From contig JAJQRF010000002.1 of assembly GCA_021228405.1 (NCBI GenBank), positions 558,001 to 622,000 of the forward strand: 64,000 bases of DNA, in the 5' to 3' direction. Shown one piece after another: positions 9,306 through 18,641 of the stretch (the stretch's first letter is position 1; each line of letters opens with the position of its first letter). The notes beneath the pieces were generated by a model that had not been told where the DNA came from, made no database searches, and saw only the letters and a program-made list of their open reading frames with translations. This DNA comes from Pyrinomonadaceae bacterium. GTDB taxonomy: Bacteria; Acidobacteriota; Blastocatellia; Pyrinomonadales; Pyrinomonadaceae. Position numbers and translations under genes: made by a program.

Positions 9306-10169
9306 CTAATTTTTAATAATCAAATTATATATCCTATCTAAATCTGTTTCCCCGTAATATTCAATTTCGATTTTTCCGCCTGTTCCTTTCCCGTCCGGAC
9401 ATATCTGAACATTTGTTCCGAAAAATCTTCTCAATTTGTTTTCTGCGGCTTTGGTGTTAGCATCTATTCTATTGCTAACTATTTTGTCATCAGATGTTTG
9501 GCTAATATCCTTGCCGATTCTTTTGACAGCTTTTTCCGTTTCCCGCACTGATAAGGACATTTCGATAATTGATCTTGCAAGCCTTCTTTGAGCATCTGAA
9601 TCTTCCGCCATTAATAAGGCTTTGCCGTGCCCTGCCGTGATTTTTTGCTCTTCTATCAACTTCTGAATATCTTCGGGGAGTTTTAATAATCTTAAAGCTG
9701 TTGTGATGACGGTTCTATTTTTTCCAACTCGTTCGGCAACTATTTCTTGGGTTAAGCCAATTGATTCAACCAGATTTTTATATGCTTTTGCCTCTTCGAT
9801 CGGATTTAGATCGTGTCTTTGTATATTCTCGATCAAAGCAAGTTCCAGCAATTTGTCATCAGCTACTTCTTTCACTACCGCCGGAATTTTTTGTAAACCT
9901 GCGCGTTGTGATGCTCTCCATCTTCTTTCTCCGGCAATTATCTGATATTTATTATCTTTTTTACGAACTACTATCGGTTGCACGACTCCGTTCGCCTTTA
10001 TAGATTGTGTGAGCTCTTCAAGATTTTCTTCAACAAATCTTGTTCTCGGCTGTTCTGAATTAGGTTCTATCAAATCCAAATCTAATTCTAACAATCCCTC
10101 TGTATTCTTTTTTTCTCCTTCTTCACCCAGAAGAGCACTTAAACCTCGACCTAAAACTTTTCTATTCAT
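9306..10169 (-). CDS. parB: Chromosome partitioning protein ParB (Spo0J)
   Basis: The 287-aa product has the usual order. The N-terminus (GRGLSALLGE) is followed by the ParB/Srx CTPase core with 'ENLEELTQSIKANGVVQPIVVR', the 'AGERRWRASQRAGLQKIPAVV' segment and 'ENIQRHDLNPIEEA'. An HTH ('TQEIVAERVGKNRTVITTALRLLKLP') and a C-terminal dimerisation region complete it. ParB binds parS, loads CTP and slides, organising the origin region. Its start overlaps the parA end by 8 bp. Two parS-like palindromes lie just upstream of parA. Confidence 0.95.
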   Translation of the reverse strand: MNRKVLGRGLSALLGEEGEKKNTEGLLELDLDLIEPNSEQPRTRFVEENLEELTQSIKANGVVQPIVVRKKDNKYQIIAGERRWRASQRAGLQKIPAVVKEVADDKLLELALIENIQRHDLNPIEEAKAYKNLVESIGLTQEIVAERVGKNRTVITTALRLLKLPEDIQKLIEEQKITAGHGKALLMAEDSDAQRRLARSIIEMSLSVRETEKAVKRIGKDISQTSDDKIVSNRIDANTKAAENKLRRFFGTNVQICPDGKGTGGKIEIEYYGETDLDRIYNLIIKN

Positions 10170-10923
10170 GACTTAAAATCTCCTTTGCTAATTGTATATA
10201 ACTTTCTGCTCCGCGAGAACGAATATCATAAAGTATGATCGGTTTACCATAGCTCGGGGCTTCCGCTAATCTGACATTTCTCGGAATTATTGTTTTTAAT
10301 ACCTGCGAACCATAAAAATCTCTTAAATCTTGTGCTACTGCTGCCGATAAATTTGTTCGTTCGTCATACATAGTCAGCAATAATCCTTCAATTGTAAGTT
10401 GCGGGTTTAGCCCTCTTCTTAATCTTGCTAAGGTATCGAATAGTTCTGTAACGCCTTCAAGCGCAAAATATTCACATTGAATCGGAACCAATAATGAATC
10501 GGCTGCTGTTAATCCGTTTAATGTTAATAATCCGAGAGAGGGTGGACAATCTATTATAATAAAATCGAATTCGCCTTTTATCTCGCTCAGAATCGCTTTT
10601 AGTTTATATTCTCGCGCTTCCATTTCAACTAATTCGATCTCTGCTCCCGCCAGATTCTTGTCTGCCGGAACTACAAATAATAACGGTAACTCTGTTGGTG
10701 AAATCGTATTGTGAATCGGTTCGTGTAAAACGATTGTGTTATAAAGCGTCTTTCTGGAATTTGTTCTTGGTATCCCTGCCCCTGATGAAGCATTGCCCTG
10801 GGGGTCTGCATCAACGAGAAGAACTTTTTTTTCTTCAACTGCCAACCCTGCCGCTAGATTAACTGCGGTCGTCGTTTTTCCGACACCGCCCTTTTGATTT
10901 GCAACTGCAATTATTTTTCCCAT
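10162..10923 (-). CDS. parA: Chromosome partitioning ATPase ParA (Soj)
   Basis: The 253-aa protein carries the deviant Walker A motif KGGVGKTT at residues ~11-18, the A' region 'VLLVDADPQGNASSG' and Walker B 'FIIIDCPPSLG'. ParA forms an ATP-dependent gradient on the nucleoid that moves ParB-parS complexes. It is co-transcribed with parB and preceded by two parS-like sites, with mnmG upstream; this gene neighbourhood is common near bacterial origins. Confidence 0.96.
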   Translation of the reverse strand: MGKIIAVANQKGGVGKTTTAVNLAAGLAVEEKKVLLVDADPQGNASSGAGIPRTNSRKTLYNTIVLHEPIHNTISPTELPLLFVVPADKNLAGAEIELVEMEAREYKLKAILSEIKGEFDFIIIDCPPSLGLLTLNGLTAADSLLVPIQCEYFALEGVTELFDTLARLRRGLNPQLTIEGLLLTMYDERTNLSAAVAQDLRDFYGSQVLKTIIPRNVRLAEAPSYGKPIILYDIRSRGAESYIQLAKEILSHE

Positions 10924-10999
10924 GAATTTAACCTTGAGATTTTATGATTGTTCTTAATAAAATATCATACTTCAGGAGATATTACGATATTTGAACAAA

Positions 11000-11019
11000 A
11001 AGGTGTCACGTGACACCTT
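11000..11019. promoter_or_regulatory. parS-like palindrome 1
   Basis: A perfect 20-bp palindrome, AAGGTGTCACGTGACACCTT. Its core GTGTCACGTGACAC differs from the widely conserved parS core GTTTCACGTGAAAC at only two symmetric positions. It lies between parA and mnmG, as parS often does, and is the likely ParB binding site. Confidence 0.75.
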
Positions 11020-11040
11020 AATTTTATTTATCTCGGAAAG

Positions 11041-11054
11041 GTGTCACGTGACAC
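11041..11054. promoter_or_regulatory. parS-like palindrome 2
   Basis: A second copy of the core GTGTCACGTGACAC, 38 bp from the first and ending two bases before the last base of mnmG. Its flanks are less symmetric than in copy 1. Tandem parS sites beside parAB support origin-proximal ParB loading. Confidence 0.7.
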
Positions 11055-11055
11055 T

Positions 11056-12948
11056 TTATTTATTCGATTCAATTTTCTTTTGATTAGCGGTTAAATAAAC
11101 CAGAACGGTTGAAATAGCCGCAGGGGTTAATCCGGGAATTTTCCTTACTTGTCCGAAGGTTTGAGGCTGTGTTCTTTTCAAGCGATCAACCATTTCATTT
11201 GATAGTCCTTTTACCTCACAAAAATCAAAATTTTCGGGAACTTTAAGATTTTCGTGATTTAAAACCCTTTCGTTTACACTTTGCTGGTTCGGTAAGTATC
11301 CCTGATATAAAATATCAGAAAATGCCGTTTCCATATCTGTAGCAGAGATATTTGCGTTGACATCATCCGGTAAAAATCTTCTGATAAATTCCTGTTTTAC
11401 ACCTTGTCTAATGGAGAGTTGAGAAAGCGTGATTGAATCTCCTAATCTAATTCCTAAAGTTTCGGAGATATAAGCATATTCTAATGATGAGCGTGTAAAT
11501 TTCGTAGTATTTAAAGTATTTTTAAGCAAAGAGATTCGATCCCGTTTCGCATTAAACCTTTCCCATTCAGATTGCCCGACCAAACCGATTTCAAAACCTT
11601 TCGGAGAAAGCCTTTGATCAGCGTTATCATGCCGTAAAGTCAGTCTTGCTTCGGCGCGTGAAGTAAATAAACGGTAAGGTTCATCTACTCCGTGTTTAAT
11701 CAAATCATCAATCAACACGCCAATATAAGCTTCATTCCTTTGTAAAATCAAAGGTTTCCGGGATTGAATTTTAAGTGTAGCGTTAATACCTGCCATTAAG
11801 CCTTGGCAGGCTGCCTCTTCATAACCGGTTGTCCCATTAATCTGACCGGCTAAAAACAATCCGTTGATTTGAATCGTTTCCATTGTGGGTTTTAGCTGAC
11901 GAGGATCGACAAAATCATATTCTATCGCGTAACCTGGACGAATAATCTTTACATTTTCAAAGCCTTCAATCTTATTCAAAAGATTTTGCTGCATTTCAGC
12001 AGGAAGAGAGGTAGAAAAACCGTTAAGATAAACTTCATTCGTGTGATGCCCTTCAGGTTCCAGAAAAAGCTGGTGCCTGTTTTTATCAGCAAATTTTACG
12101 ACCTTATCTTCTATTGAAGGACAATACCGCGGACCTATTCCTTTAATCTTCCCCGAATATAAAGGAGATTTATCTAAATTGTTCCTTATTTCCTGATGCA
12201 GATTCTCATTCGTATATCCAATATAGCATTGAATCTGCGGTTGTTCGATTGTTTCGGTGGAAAAGGAAAAGGGCACAATCACATCATCAGGCGGTTGGGC
12301 TTCAAAAGCACTCCAATTAATTGTCCTGCCATCTAAACGAGGCGGCGTTCCCGTTTTTAATCTGCCGATTGAAAGCCCAAAAGATTTAAGATTTTCTGCA
12401 AGATCGATTGAGGCAGGCTCTCCGGCACGCCCGGCAGAAAACGTACGTGGTCCTGTATGAATCATTCCATTCAAAAAGGTTCCGGCGGCAATAATAACCG
12501 AACTGGCTTTAAGACAACGGGTGTCTTGTAGTTCAACGCCAATAACGCTTTTATTTTCAATAATTAACTTAACTACGATGCCTTGTCTTAAATGAAGATT
12601 CGGGGTTTCTTCCAATGTTCGACGCATTTCAACCCGATAAAGACTGCGATCCGCTTGCGCGCGGGGAGATTGAACGGCAGGACCTCTTGATCGGTTCAAT
12701 AGGCGAAATTGGATTCCTGTCCGATCGATAATCCGTCCCATAATTCCGCCAAGTGCGTCAATTTCACGAACCACGTGTCCTTTAGCAATTCCTCCAATTG
12801 CAGGATTGCAAGACATTTGCCCGATCAAATCCAAATTTATCGTAATTAAGGCAGTTTCAGCCCCAAGTCTGGAGGCGGCAGATGCGGCTTCACATCCGGC
12901 ATGACCTGCGCCGATAACTATGACATCAAATTCTTCATCAAAAAACAT
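11056..12948 (-). CDS. mnmG: tRNA uridine-5-carboxymethylaminomethyl modification enzyme MnmG (GidA)
   Basis: The 630-aa protein matches the family length. The FAD-binding GxGxxG (VIGAGHAGCEAA) is at about residues 11-22. The family signatures 'MSCNPAIGGIAKGH', 'AGTFLNGMIHTG' and 'FLAGQINGTTGYEEAA' are present, followed by the C-terminal helical domain that binds MnmE. With MnmE it installs cmnm5 on U34 of certain tRNAs. Its partner gene mnmE is 1.8 kb upstream on the same strand, separated by a sheath-like gene. Confidence 0.97.
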   Translation of the reverse strand: MFFDEEFDVIVIGAGHAGCEAASAASRLGAETALITINLDLIGQMSCNPAIGGIAKGHVVREIDALGGIMGRIIDRTGIQFRLLNRSRGPAVQSPRAQADRSLYRVEMRRTLEETPNLHLRQGIVVKLIIENKSVIGVELQDTRCLKASSVIIAAGTFLNGMIHTGPRTFSAGRAGEPASIDLAENLKSFGLSIGRLKTGTPPRLDGRTINWSAFEAQPPDDVIVPFSFSTETIEQPQIQCYIGYTNENLHQEIRNNLDKSPLYSGKIKGIGPRYCPSIEDKVVKFADKNRHQLFLEPEGHHTNEVYLNGFSTSLPAEMQQNLLNKIEGFENVKIIRPGYAIEYDFVDPRQLKPTMETIQINGLFLAGQINGTTGYEEAACQGLMAGINATLKIQSRKPLILQRNEAYIGVLIDDLIKHGVDEPYRLFTSRAEARLTLRHDNADQRLSPKGFEIGLVGQSEWERFNAKRDRISLLKNTLNTTKFTRSSLEYAYISETLGIRLGDSITLSQLSIRQGVKQEFIRRFLPDDVNANISATDMETAFSDILYQGYLPNQQSVNERVLNHENLKVPENFDFCEVKGLSNEMVDRLKRTQPQTFGQVRKIPGLTPAAISTVLVYLTANQKKIESNK

Positions 12949-12972
12949 AAAACCGTAAATACTCCAAAAGAA

Positions 12973-12995
12973 AAAGGCGGAAGTTTCCGCTTTTT
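12973..12995 (-). terminator. Probable terminator of the sheath-like gene
   Basis: GCGGAA (12977-12982) pairs with TTCCGC (12985-12990), with flanking A and T runs on both sides. On the minus strand it is followed by CTTTTTCTTTT. It separates the TssB/TssC-like gene from mnmG. Confidence 0.6.
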
Positions 12996-13058
12996 ATACA
13001 AACTAATATTCTAAAAAAAATTCGGGAAAAAGCCAATAAAAATAATGAGTTAGAAATT

Positions 13059-14576
13059 TTAACTATCCCTCCATCTTCCCATCAATGCAGATACAGGTTT
13101 TGTTACAGACTGAAATCTGCTCAAACGTATCCGGTCTGTATCCCTAAATGAGATCAGTGGCATTAAACCTAATTCCAACAATCTCTCACACGCAGTTTGA
13201 GTCAAATTTACCTCTGCGCAAGGCTTTGTAATTGTTTCAAAACCGTCGCTGTAAATATGAATCGGCAACTTTTCTACTTCCTGCTCAAAATGGCTTCCCA
13301 TCTGCCATCCATACTTGGTAAAACTATTTGCAAGCAACAAAGCAACGATAAAACAACTGTTTCCCCATACATAACTGTCGTGTTTCGAGTGTTCGTCAAA
13401 CTCCTCAAAAGAAAAACTATCAATTTCATCAGTTTTTGAACCAAAAGGGAGCCGTGTCAAAAACCTGTTAATAGTTAATCCGAGAAATTTAGATTCAGGC
13501 AATGAACGCAAAGTTGACCAAAGTTTTCCAGTTATAGAATCTTCAGAAAGATTCCAATCAGAAAAAGCAGGCTTAAGATACATAGATTCAACTTCCAGCA
13601 AAGTATCTGCAATCTTTGATATAAAAGGACTTTGAAGCGTATCGGCAATCTTTGAAAGACGGATCAAGGCAGCAATATCGTCAATACCAGGTTGAAAGGT
13701 GTAATTGCCGAACATCGCCGCCCAAGGTTTGTCGCCAAACGTTTCATTGGCATCGACAACTATCTTTCGATAAACTTCAGAATCAGTTAAATTATTGCAT
13801 TCCTTAAGTTTATTTATTATTTCATGCTTGGTTAAATCTAAGACATAAATTTTCAAAAGCGAATCCGTTTCAGTATTTCTGACCAGGAAAAATAAACTGC
13901 GCCAAGCAGATTCAAGATTTTGAAATTTCGGATGATGTAAAATTGTCCGCATCAAATTGCCGGTAGCTTCGTCCACGACTGAGATCAGGGCTTTTTGTTC
14001 GTTCTCGTCAAAGTTGAGCAAATGAGGTCTTACCAAATCCTTCAAAAGACTGCTAAGTTCTTCGTTATGAGGAACTTGTAGTTTAATATTCTCAGATTTT
14101 CCCGACAATATTTGATCGAGTAAATCCTCTGAATTGACGGTTTTAAGTTTTTCGATTTCTTGGTTCGACTCAAATTTAGAGTCCTCAATAAACCAATTTC
14201 GCACATCTTTTGCCGCGCTATTGAAAGTGTCGGGATTTACCAACCGACGACGCAAATCCCGTAGATCGGCAAAAAGAGGAACCCGTCGATAAATATTATC
14301 GGGATGAAAATCACTAAGTTCACTGAATTCGAGTGAAATGATATGATCGTTTTCCAAAGATAAATCTAATTCGAGTTTCGTATGTAAACGATTGATTACC
14401 GAATCGAAATTATCACGATCAATTTCGACCGGAGAGCGCGAAGAAAGTTCTTTCTTGATTCCATCTCCGCTCCAATCACCGAGAATAAGTATCCGAAATG
14501 GGATTTCTTCGACAATACCGACCTTTTCGCTCTCAAGAGAAACGAATGATTCAAAATTATCGTCATCAGGAAACAT
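13059..14576 (-). CDS. Orphan type VI secretion sheath-like protein: TssB-like region fused to shortened TssC-like region
   Basis: Residues ~25-130 resemble TssB (VipA): 'PFRILILGDWSG', 'FSELSDFHPDNIYRRVPLFADLRDLRRRL'. Residues ~215-500 resemble TssC (VipB): 'LESAWRSLFFLV', 'KIYVLDLTKHEI', 'PWAAMFGNYTFQ', 'FLGLTINRFLTRLPFG', 'YVWGNSCFIVALLLANSF'. In T6SS these are two proteins (about 165 and 495 aa) that build the contractile sheath. Here both fit in 505 aa, and the chain stops soon after 'FQSVTKP', so the usual last ~120 residues of TssC are missing. No tssK, tssF, hcp, vgrG or clpV is nearby, and the flanking genes are mnmG and mnmE. It may serve a divergent contractile system encoded elsewhere. 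Confidence 0.75.
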   Translation of the reverse strand: MFPDDDNFESFVSLESEKVGIVEEIPFRILILGDWSGDGIKKELSSRSPVEIDRDNFDSVINRLHTKLELDLSLENDHIISLEFSELSDFHPDNIYRRVPLFADLRDLRRRLVNPDTFNSAAKDVRNWFIEDSKFESNQEIEKLKTVNSEDLLDQILSGKSENIKLQVPHNEELSSLLKDLVRPHLLNFDENEQKALISVVDEATGNLMRTILHHPKFQNLESAWRSLFFLVRNTETDSLLKIYVLDLTKHEIINKLKECNNLTDSEVYRKIVVDANETFGDKPWAAMFGNYTFQPGIDDIAALIRLSKIADTLQSPFISKIADTLLEVESMYLKPAFSDWNLSEDSITGKLWSTLRSLPESKFLGLTINRFLTRLPFGSKTDEIDSFSFEEFDEHSKHDSYVWGNSCFIVALLLANSFTKYGWQMGSHFEQEVEKLPIHIYSDGFETITKPCAEVNLTQTACERLLELGLMPLISFRDTDRIRLSRFQSVTKPVSALMGRWRDS

Positions 14577-14775
14577 GTAAAATCCTCCAATTTGAATTGT
14601 TTGAAAAAATAATATCTTTTGAAAGAAAAAAAGGAAAGAGGCTAAACTTATCTTTTACTTTCTTGCAAATCGAACAGTGCTTTCATCAGAAATTAGCCGT
14701 TCCTTCCCATAAATAAAGTAATAAGCGTAAAAGTCCGCTAACCTTTTAAAATCAAAATTGTTTGGAGGCGGAAAT

Positions 14776-16122
14776 TTATTTTCCGATGCAAAAAGTCGAA
14801 AATATTCTGGTGAGCATATCTTCCGTTGTGGTTTCGCCGGTGATTTGTCCGAGAAACTTAAGCGCATTATGCAAACCTATTAAGACAATCTCTTCGCTCA
14901 TTTTTTGGTCGAGCAAATCAATCGAATTTATAATCTCCGATTCAGTTCGCAAGAGCAAATCGAAGTGGCGGGCATCAGAAACCAAAAAGCCGCTCGAATT
15001 TATTTCTTCGGTTTGAAAAGGTTGAATGATGAAATTTTTCAAATTCTCCAGTCCTTCGCCTGTTTTGGCGGAAATATGTATAATTTTTAATTCGGCGAGA
15101 TTTAGATCAGCCTGATCTAAATCTTTTTTATTAATTATAACTAAATGATTTAGCCCGGAAACTTGTTCGATTAATTCTTTGTCCTCTTTTGTTAAAACTT
15201 GCGAACCGTCGAGCATTACAACAACAAGATCGGCATCCGCCATTGTGCGGCGCGAGCGTTCGACCCCGATGCTTTCGACGACATCTTCGGTTTGGCGCAA
15301 TCCGGCAGTGTCTATGAGCGAGATGGGAATGTTTTTGATCGTAAATTTTTCGTGAATTTGATCGCGCGTGGTTCCGGCAATTTCGGTTACAATGGCACGG
15401 TCTTGTCCAAGCAAAGCATTAAAAAGGCTCGACTTCCCGACATTCGGGCGACCGACGAGCGCAACTTTTAAGCCTTCACGAATCAATCGTCCGGCTTGAA
15501 AGGTTTTCGCCATTTTTCCGACCGCATCGGCAATTTCATTTAATTTAACTTTGATTTGTTCATTCTGAAAATCAGGCAAATCGTCTTCGACAAACTCAAG
15601 AGCTGATTCCAAAACGATAATGACATTTAACAAATCGTCCTTTAACGGCTGAAGCTGATTTGAAAATTCGCCTCGCAATTGACGAATCGATTGCCGTGCT
15701 GAGGCGACGGTTTGCGCGTCTATCAGATCGCGAATGGCTTCGGCTTGCGAAAGATTCATTCGACCGTTTGAAAGCGCGCGAAGCGAAAACTCTCCGGCTT
15801 CAGCCATTCGCGCATCGAGTTTCAAACAAAAATCAATTATTTGACGCAAAATAACGGGCGAACCGTGTCCGGCAACTTCGATCACGTCTTCGCCCGTAAA
15901 AGAATTCGGAGCCTTAAAATATGTAATTAAGGCTTCGTCTAAAACTTCCTTCGATTCTAAATCATAGATTTTTTTGAGAGATGCAAAGCGCGGTTTGGGT
16001 GAAAAATCTTCTTCGCGGATAAGTTTTCCGACGATCTCAAGCGAATTATTTCCGCTTAGGCGAATAACTCCGATTCCGCTCCGTCCAAGCGGCGTGGCGA
16101 GTGCAACTATCGTATTTTTCAT
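14776..16122 (-). CDS. mnmE: tRNA modification GTPase MnmE (TrmE)
   Basis: The 448-aa protein begins with the folate-binding domain (TIVALATPLGRSGIGVIRLSG). It has an inserted G domain with P-loop GRPNVGKSS at about residues 223-231, the switch region 'IAGTTRD', 'DTAG' and 'NKKDL', and ends with the catalytic C-terminal motif FCIGK. MnmE works with MnmG in cmnm5U34 tRNA modification. All key motifs are intact. The 5' side is followed by jag-yidC-yidD-rnpA-rpmH, the classical origin-proximal block. Confidence 0.97.
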   Translation of the reverse strand: MKNTIVALATPLGRSGIGVIRLSGNNSLEIVGKLIREEDFSPKPRFASLKKIYDLESKEVLDEALITYFKAPNSFTGEDVIEVAGHGSPVILRQIIDFCLKLDARMAEAGEFSLRALSNGRMNLSQAEAIRDLIDAQTVASARQSIRQLRGEFSNQLQPLKDDLLNVIIVLESALEFVEDDLPDFQNEQIKVKLNEIADAVGKMAKTFQAGRLIREGLKVALVGRPNVGKSSLFNALLGQDRAIVTEIAGTTRDQIHEKFTIKNIPISLIDTAGLRQTEDVVESIGVERSRRTMADADLVVVMLDGSQVLTKEDKELIEQVSGLNHLVIINKKDLDQADLNLAELKIIHISAKTGEGLENLKNFIIQPFQTEEINSSGFLVSDARHFDLLLRTESEIINSIDLLDQKMSEEIVLIGLHNALKFLGQITGETTTEDMLTRIFSTFCIGK

Positions 16123-16129
16123 AGTTTCA

Positions 16130-16190
16130 AGTTTCAGATTTCAGATTCCGAATTCAACAATTTGGAATTTGAAATCTGAAATCTGAAATT
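16130..16190. repeat. 26-bp imperfect inverted repeat between jag and mnmE
   Basis: The left arm (16130-16155) and right arm (16165-16190) are built from iterated 'TTTCAGA' units and pair with about three mismatches around a 9-nt loop. The right arm overlaps the jag stop codon. A related iterated unit (GGATTTCGGATTTC) lies between yidC and yidD near 18590. It may form a hairpin in the transcript; it has no clean T-tract. Confidence 0.6.
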
Positions 16191-16638
16191 ATTTCAAACG
16201 AACTTGCAAGCGTCGTTCGCGCCCGTCGCCGACTGATTCGGTTGCTAAATCTTCTTCGACCTGTAAGGTTAAATGAATTATCCGGCGTTCAGTCGAATTC
16301 AATTTGCCGAAAGTAAAAGGTCTGCCGTTTTTGCGAACGTGATCGGCGGCAAAGCGTGCCATTGCCTGGAGTTCGGCTTTACGCGTGCGGCGAAAACCTT
16401 CGGCATCGCAGATGAAACGATGTTCCCTGTCCAGCTCGCGCCCATAAATCTGAAACAAAATAGTTTCAAAGGCATCGAGCATTTCACCGTTTTCACTAAG
16501 CAGTAGAGAAACATCTTCACCGCTCAAATCGAAAATACAGCCTTCGTCCGTCCACTCGCTCGAAACGCTCAGATTAAAGCGCATTTCGGCTAACAGTTCG
16601 GTTAAAAATTGCTCGGCATTTTGACAGATTTCGTTCAT
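16189..16638 (-). CDS. jag: RNA-binding protein Jag/KhpB (KH-R3H)
   Basis: The 149-aa product lacks the N-terminal Jag_N domain. It has a KH-like region (residues ~10-80, with 'LLLSENGEMLDAFETILFQIYGR') and an R3H domain (residues ~85-149, 'ELQAMARFAADHVRKNGRPFTFGKLNSTERRIIHLTL', in which the R-x3-H motif is R-R-I-I-H). It binds RNA and is linked to cell-envelope control in Gram-positives. It starts 20 bp downstream of yidC, as in most bacteria, and is co-transcribed with it. Confidence 0.9.
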   Translation of the reverse strand: MNEICQNAEQFLTELLAEMRFNLSVSSEWTDEGCIFDLSGEDVSLLLSENGEMLDAFETILFQIYGRELDREHRFICDAEGFRRTRKAELQAMARFAADHVRKNGRPFTFGKLNSTERRIIHLTLQVEEDLATESVGDGRERRLQVRLK

Positions 16639-16658
16639 AATAACTCCTTAATTCTTCA

Positions 16659-18575
16659 TTAAGACGTTGCAGGTTTCGGATTCACCTTCTTCAGATTTTT
16701 CGGTAATGAATCAACTACTTCCTGACTCGGCGGATCGGTCGGCTTATTGATGCGATTAATCACCATTTGTTGGGCAAAGCTGACGATGTTGCCGAAAAGC
16801 CAATAAATCAAGAGTCCCGACGGCGCGCCCCACATTACCCAAAGCATCATTACCGGCATAAAATAAGTCATCATTTTCTGCTGCATTTGCTGTTCGGGCG
16901 TGACAGAAGGCGCGGTCGGCGTAAATTTCATCGAAAGAATCATCGAACCGGCAAAGATAAATTCTAGAAAATGATACGGATCGCCGGCGGAAAGGTCGGG
17001 TAGCCACAAAAACGTCGCTTGACGAAAGCCGAGCGAAATAGTCACGGCAACATAGAGTGCGATCAGAAGCGGAAATTGCAGAAGCATCGGAAGACATCCG
17101 CCGATCGGCAGAGCGTCCTTCGTCATCTTTAATTGTTCCATTTGCAGTTGGCGCATCCGCGGATCGTCCATCGGAACCCCTTTTTTCTGCAAATCCTTGA
17201 TCTTATCCTGAATCTCCTTCATTTTCGGCGCATTTCCGGCGGCTTTTTTGAAGGATTTCGACTGTGACCAACGAAGCGGGAACAACAGCGAATAGAACAG
17301 GAACGTGAAAATAATGATCGCTATCCCGTAATTGCCGGTTAATTTATAGAAAAAATTGATCGCGTAGAGAATCGGTATCGAGAGCGGTTTTGTCAGGAAT
17401 TTGAACCAACCGTAATTTATCAAATCTTCGATGTCGATCGTTCTTCCGACACTTTGCGTCAAAAGCGCATTATAGTCACGAAGTGTAAAAAAGTCTTTTG
17501 ATCCCGTATAAATCTTAGTTGTCGAACCGTCTGCCGTGATCGGGACATACGCCGTAATTAGATGACGCGTTTCGGTCGTTTTTTGATTTCGCGTAACCCA
17601 GCTGATGATCCCGTCATAATAGGGCTCGGTTTGGACATCGTATTTCGTCGCACGATATTCAAGCCCGGTCGCCTTCTGCGCCGGAATCGCCGTCATCGTA
17701 AAATAGGTATCGGCAACGCCAGCCCAGTCCGCTTCGCCTGCAATAGGCAAAGTAGCTTCGTTGTTAACGTAAGTTAAAGACGTGCCAGCGTGACGTTCGA
17801 TTTTATTGCTGGTAACGGCAACGGCTTCCGGTTCAATGTGATAAAAATTATGATGCTTGATTCCCTGATCGCCGAGGCTTGCGCCGATCAAAAGTTTCGT
17901 ATTCGGAACAGGCTGTCCGCCTTTCGTCAGTTTAACCTGCAAATCGGTCAGATAACTGTCGGCACGAAAGATAAAGGTTTTGGTAACTTCGACACCGTTC
18001 GTGCTGTCGTTTAGGATAAAATCGATTCGCTTTTCCTCATTTCCGTTGACCTGAACCGTTTCTTCCGTTTGCGAGATCGTATAATTGCGCTGATTTAATA
18101 AATTATCGAGATTTTGGTCGCCGGTCGCTAATCTGAAAGGAAGCTCGCGCGGATTTCGGTTCAGGGCTTCCTGCGAAATGAGTTGAAGAGGATTTTTTAC
18201 TTCTTTTGTCGAACCGTCAGCATAAAGCGGTGTTCCGTCCTGATCTTTTTCAGAAACGTTTTTCAGCAAAATCCAGCTCGTTGCCAAACCGCCTTTTGAA
18301 TCGAGTTTTACTTCATATAGCGGAGATTTGATCGTAATCTGTCGGTTCGGTGTGTTATCGGCAGTGTCAGCCGTGACTGCCGGCGTTTGTGCCGGAACAG
18401 GCTGTTGTGCAGGTGTCGGCGCAGTATTGGTATTTGCCGCCGTTTGCGCCGTATTCGCATTATCGCCTTGCGGTTTCTTCGGAGCAAAAAAATATTGCCA
18501 ACCCAAAAGAACCGTCAACGAAAGCACCGCCGCGATTAAAAAACGAGATTGATTTTGCTGTTTCTGATTATCCAT
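16659..18575 (-). CDS. yidC: Membrane protein insertase YidC (with large periplasmic domain)
   Basis: The 638-aa protein is the Gram-negative type. The first membrane helix is at residues ~11-27, followed by a Pro/Thr/Ala-rich linker and a periplasmic beta domain (~80-360). The conserved five-helix insertase core (~390-615) includes 'NYGIAIIIFTFLFYSLLFPLRWSQSKS', 'MKEIQDKIKDLQKKG' and 'GGCLPMLLQFPLLIALY'. It inserts and folds inner-membrane proteins with or without SecYEG. It sits in the order rpmH-rnpA-yidD-yidC-jag, all on the minus strand. Confidence 0.97.
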   Translation of the reverse strand: MDNQKQQNQSRFLIAAVLSLTVLLGWQYFFAPKKPQGDNANTAQTAANTNTAPTPAQQPVPAQTPAVTADTADNTPNRQITIKSPLYEVKLDSKGGLATSWILLKNVSEKDQDGTPLYADGSTKEVKNPLQLISQEALNRNPRELPFRLATGDQNLDNLLNQRNYTISQTEETVQVNGNEEKRIDFILNDSTNGVEVTKTFIFRADSYLTDLQVKLTKGGQPVPNTKLLIGASLGDQGIKHHNFYHIEPEAVAVTSNKIERHAGTSLTYVNNEATLPIAGEADWAGVADTYFTMTAIPAQKATGLEYRATKYDVQTEPYYDGIISWVTRNQKTTETRHLITAYVPITADGSTTKIYTGSKDFFTLRDYNALLTQSVGRTIDIEDLINYGWFKFLTKPLSIPILYAINFFYKLTGNYGIAIIIFTFLFYSLLFPLRWSQSKSFKKAAGNAPKMKEIQDKIKDLQKKGVPMDDPRMRQLQMEQLKMTKDALPIGGCLPMLLQFPLLIALYVAVTISLGFRQATFLWLPDLSAGDPYHFLEFIFAGSMILSMKFTPTAPSVTPEQQMQQKMMTYFMPVMMLWVMWGAPSGLLIYWLFGNIVSFAQQMVINRINKPTDPPSQEVVDSLPKNLKKVNPKPATS

Positions 18576-18641
18576 TACTTCAACTTTGGATTTTGGATTT
18601 CGGATTTCGGATTAATTCTCTTCAAAATCTTCGATACAGAA

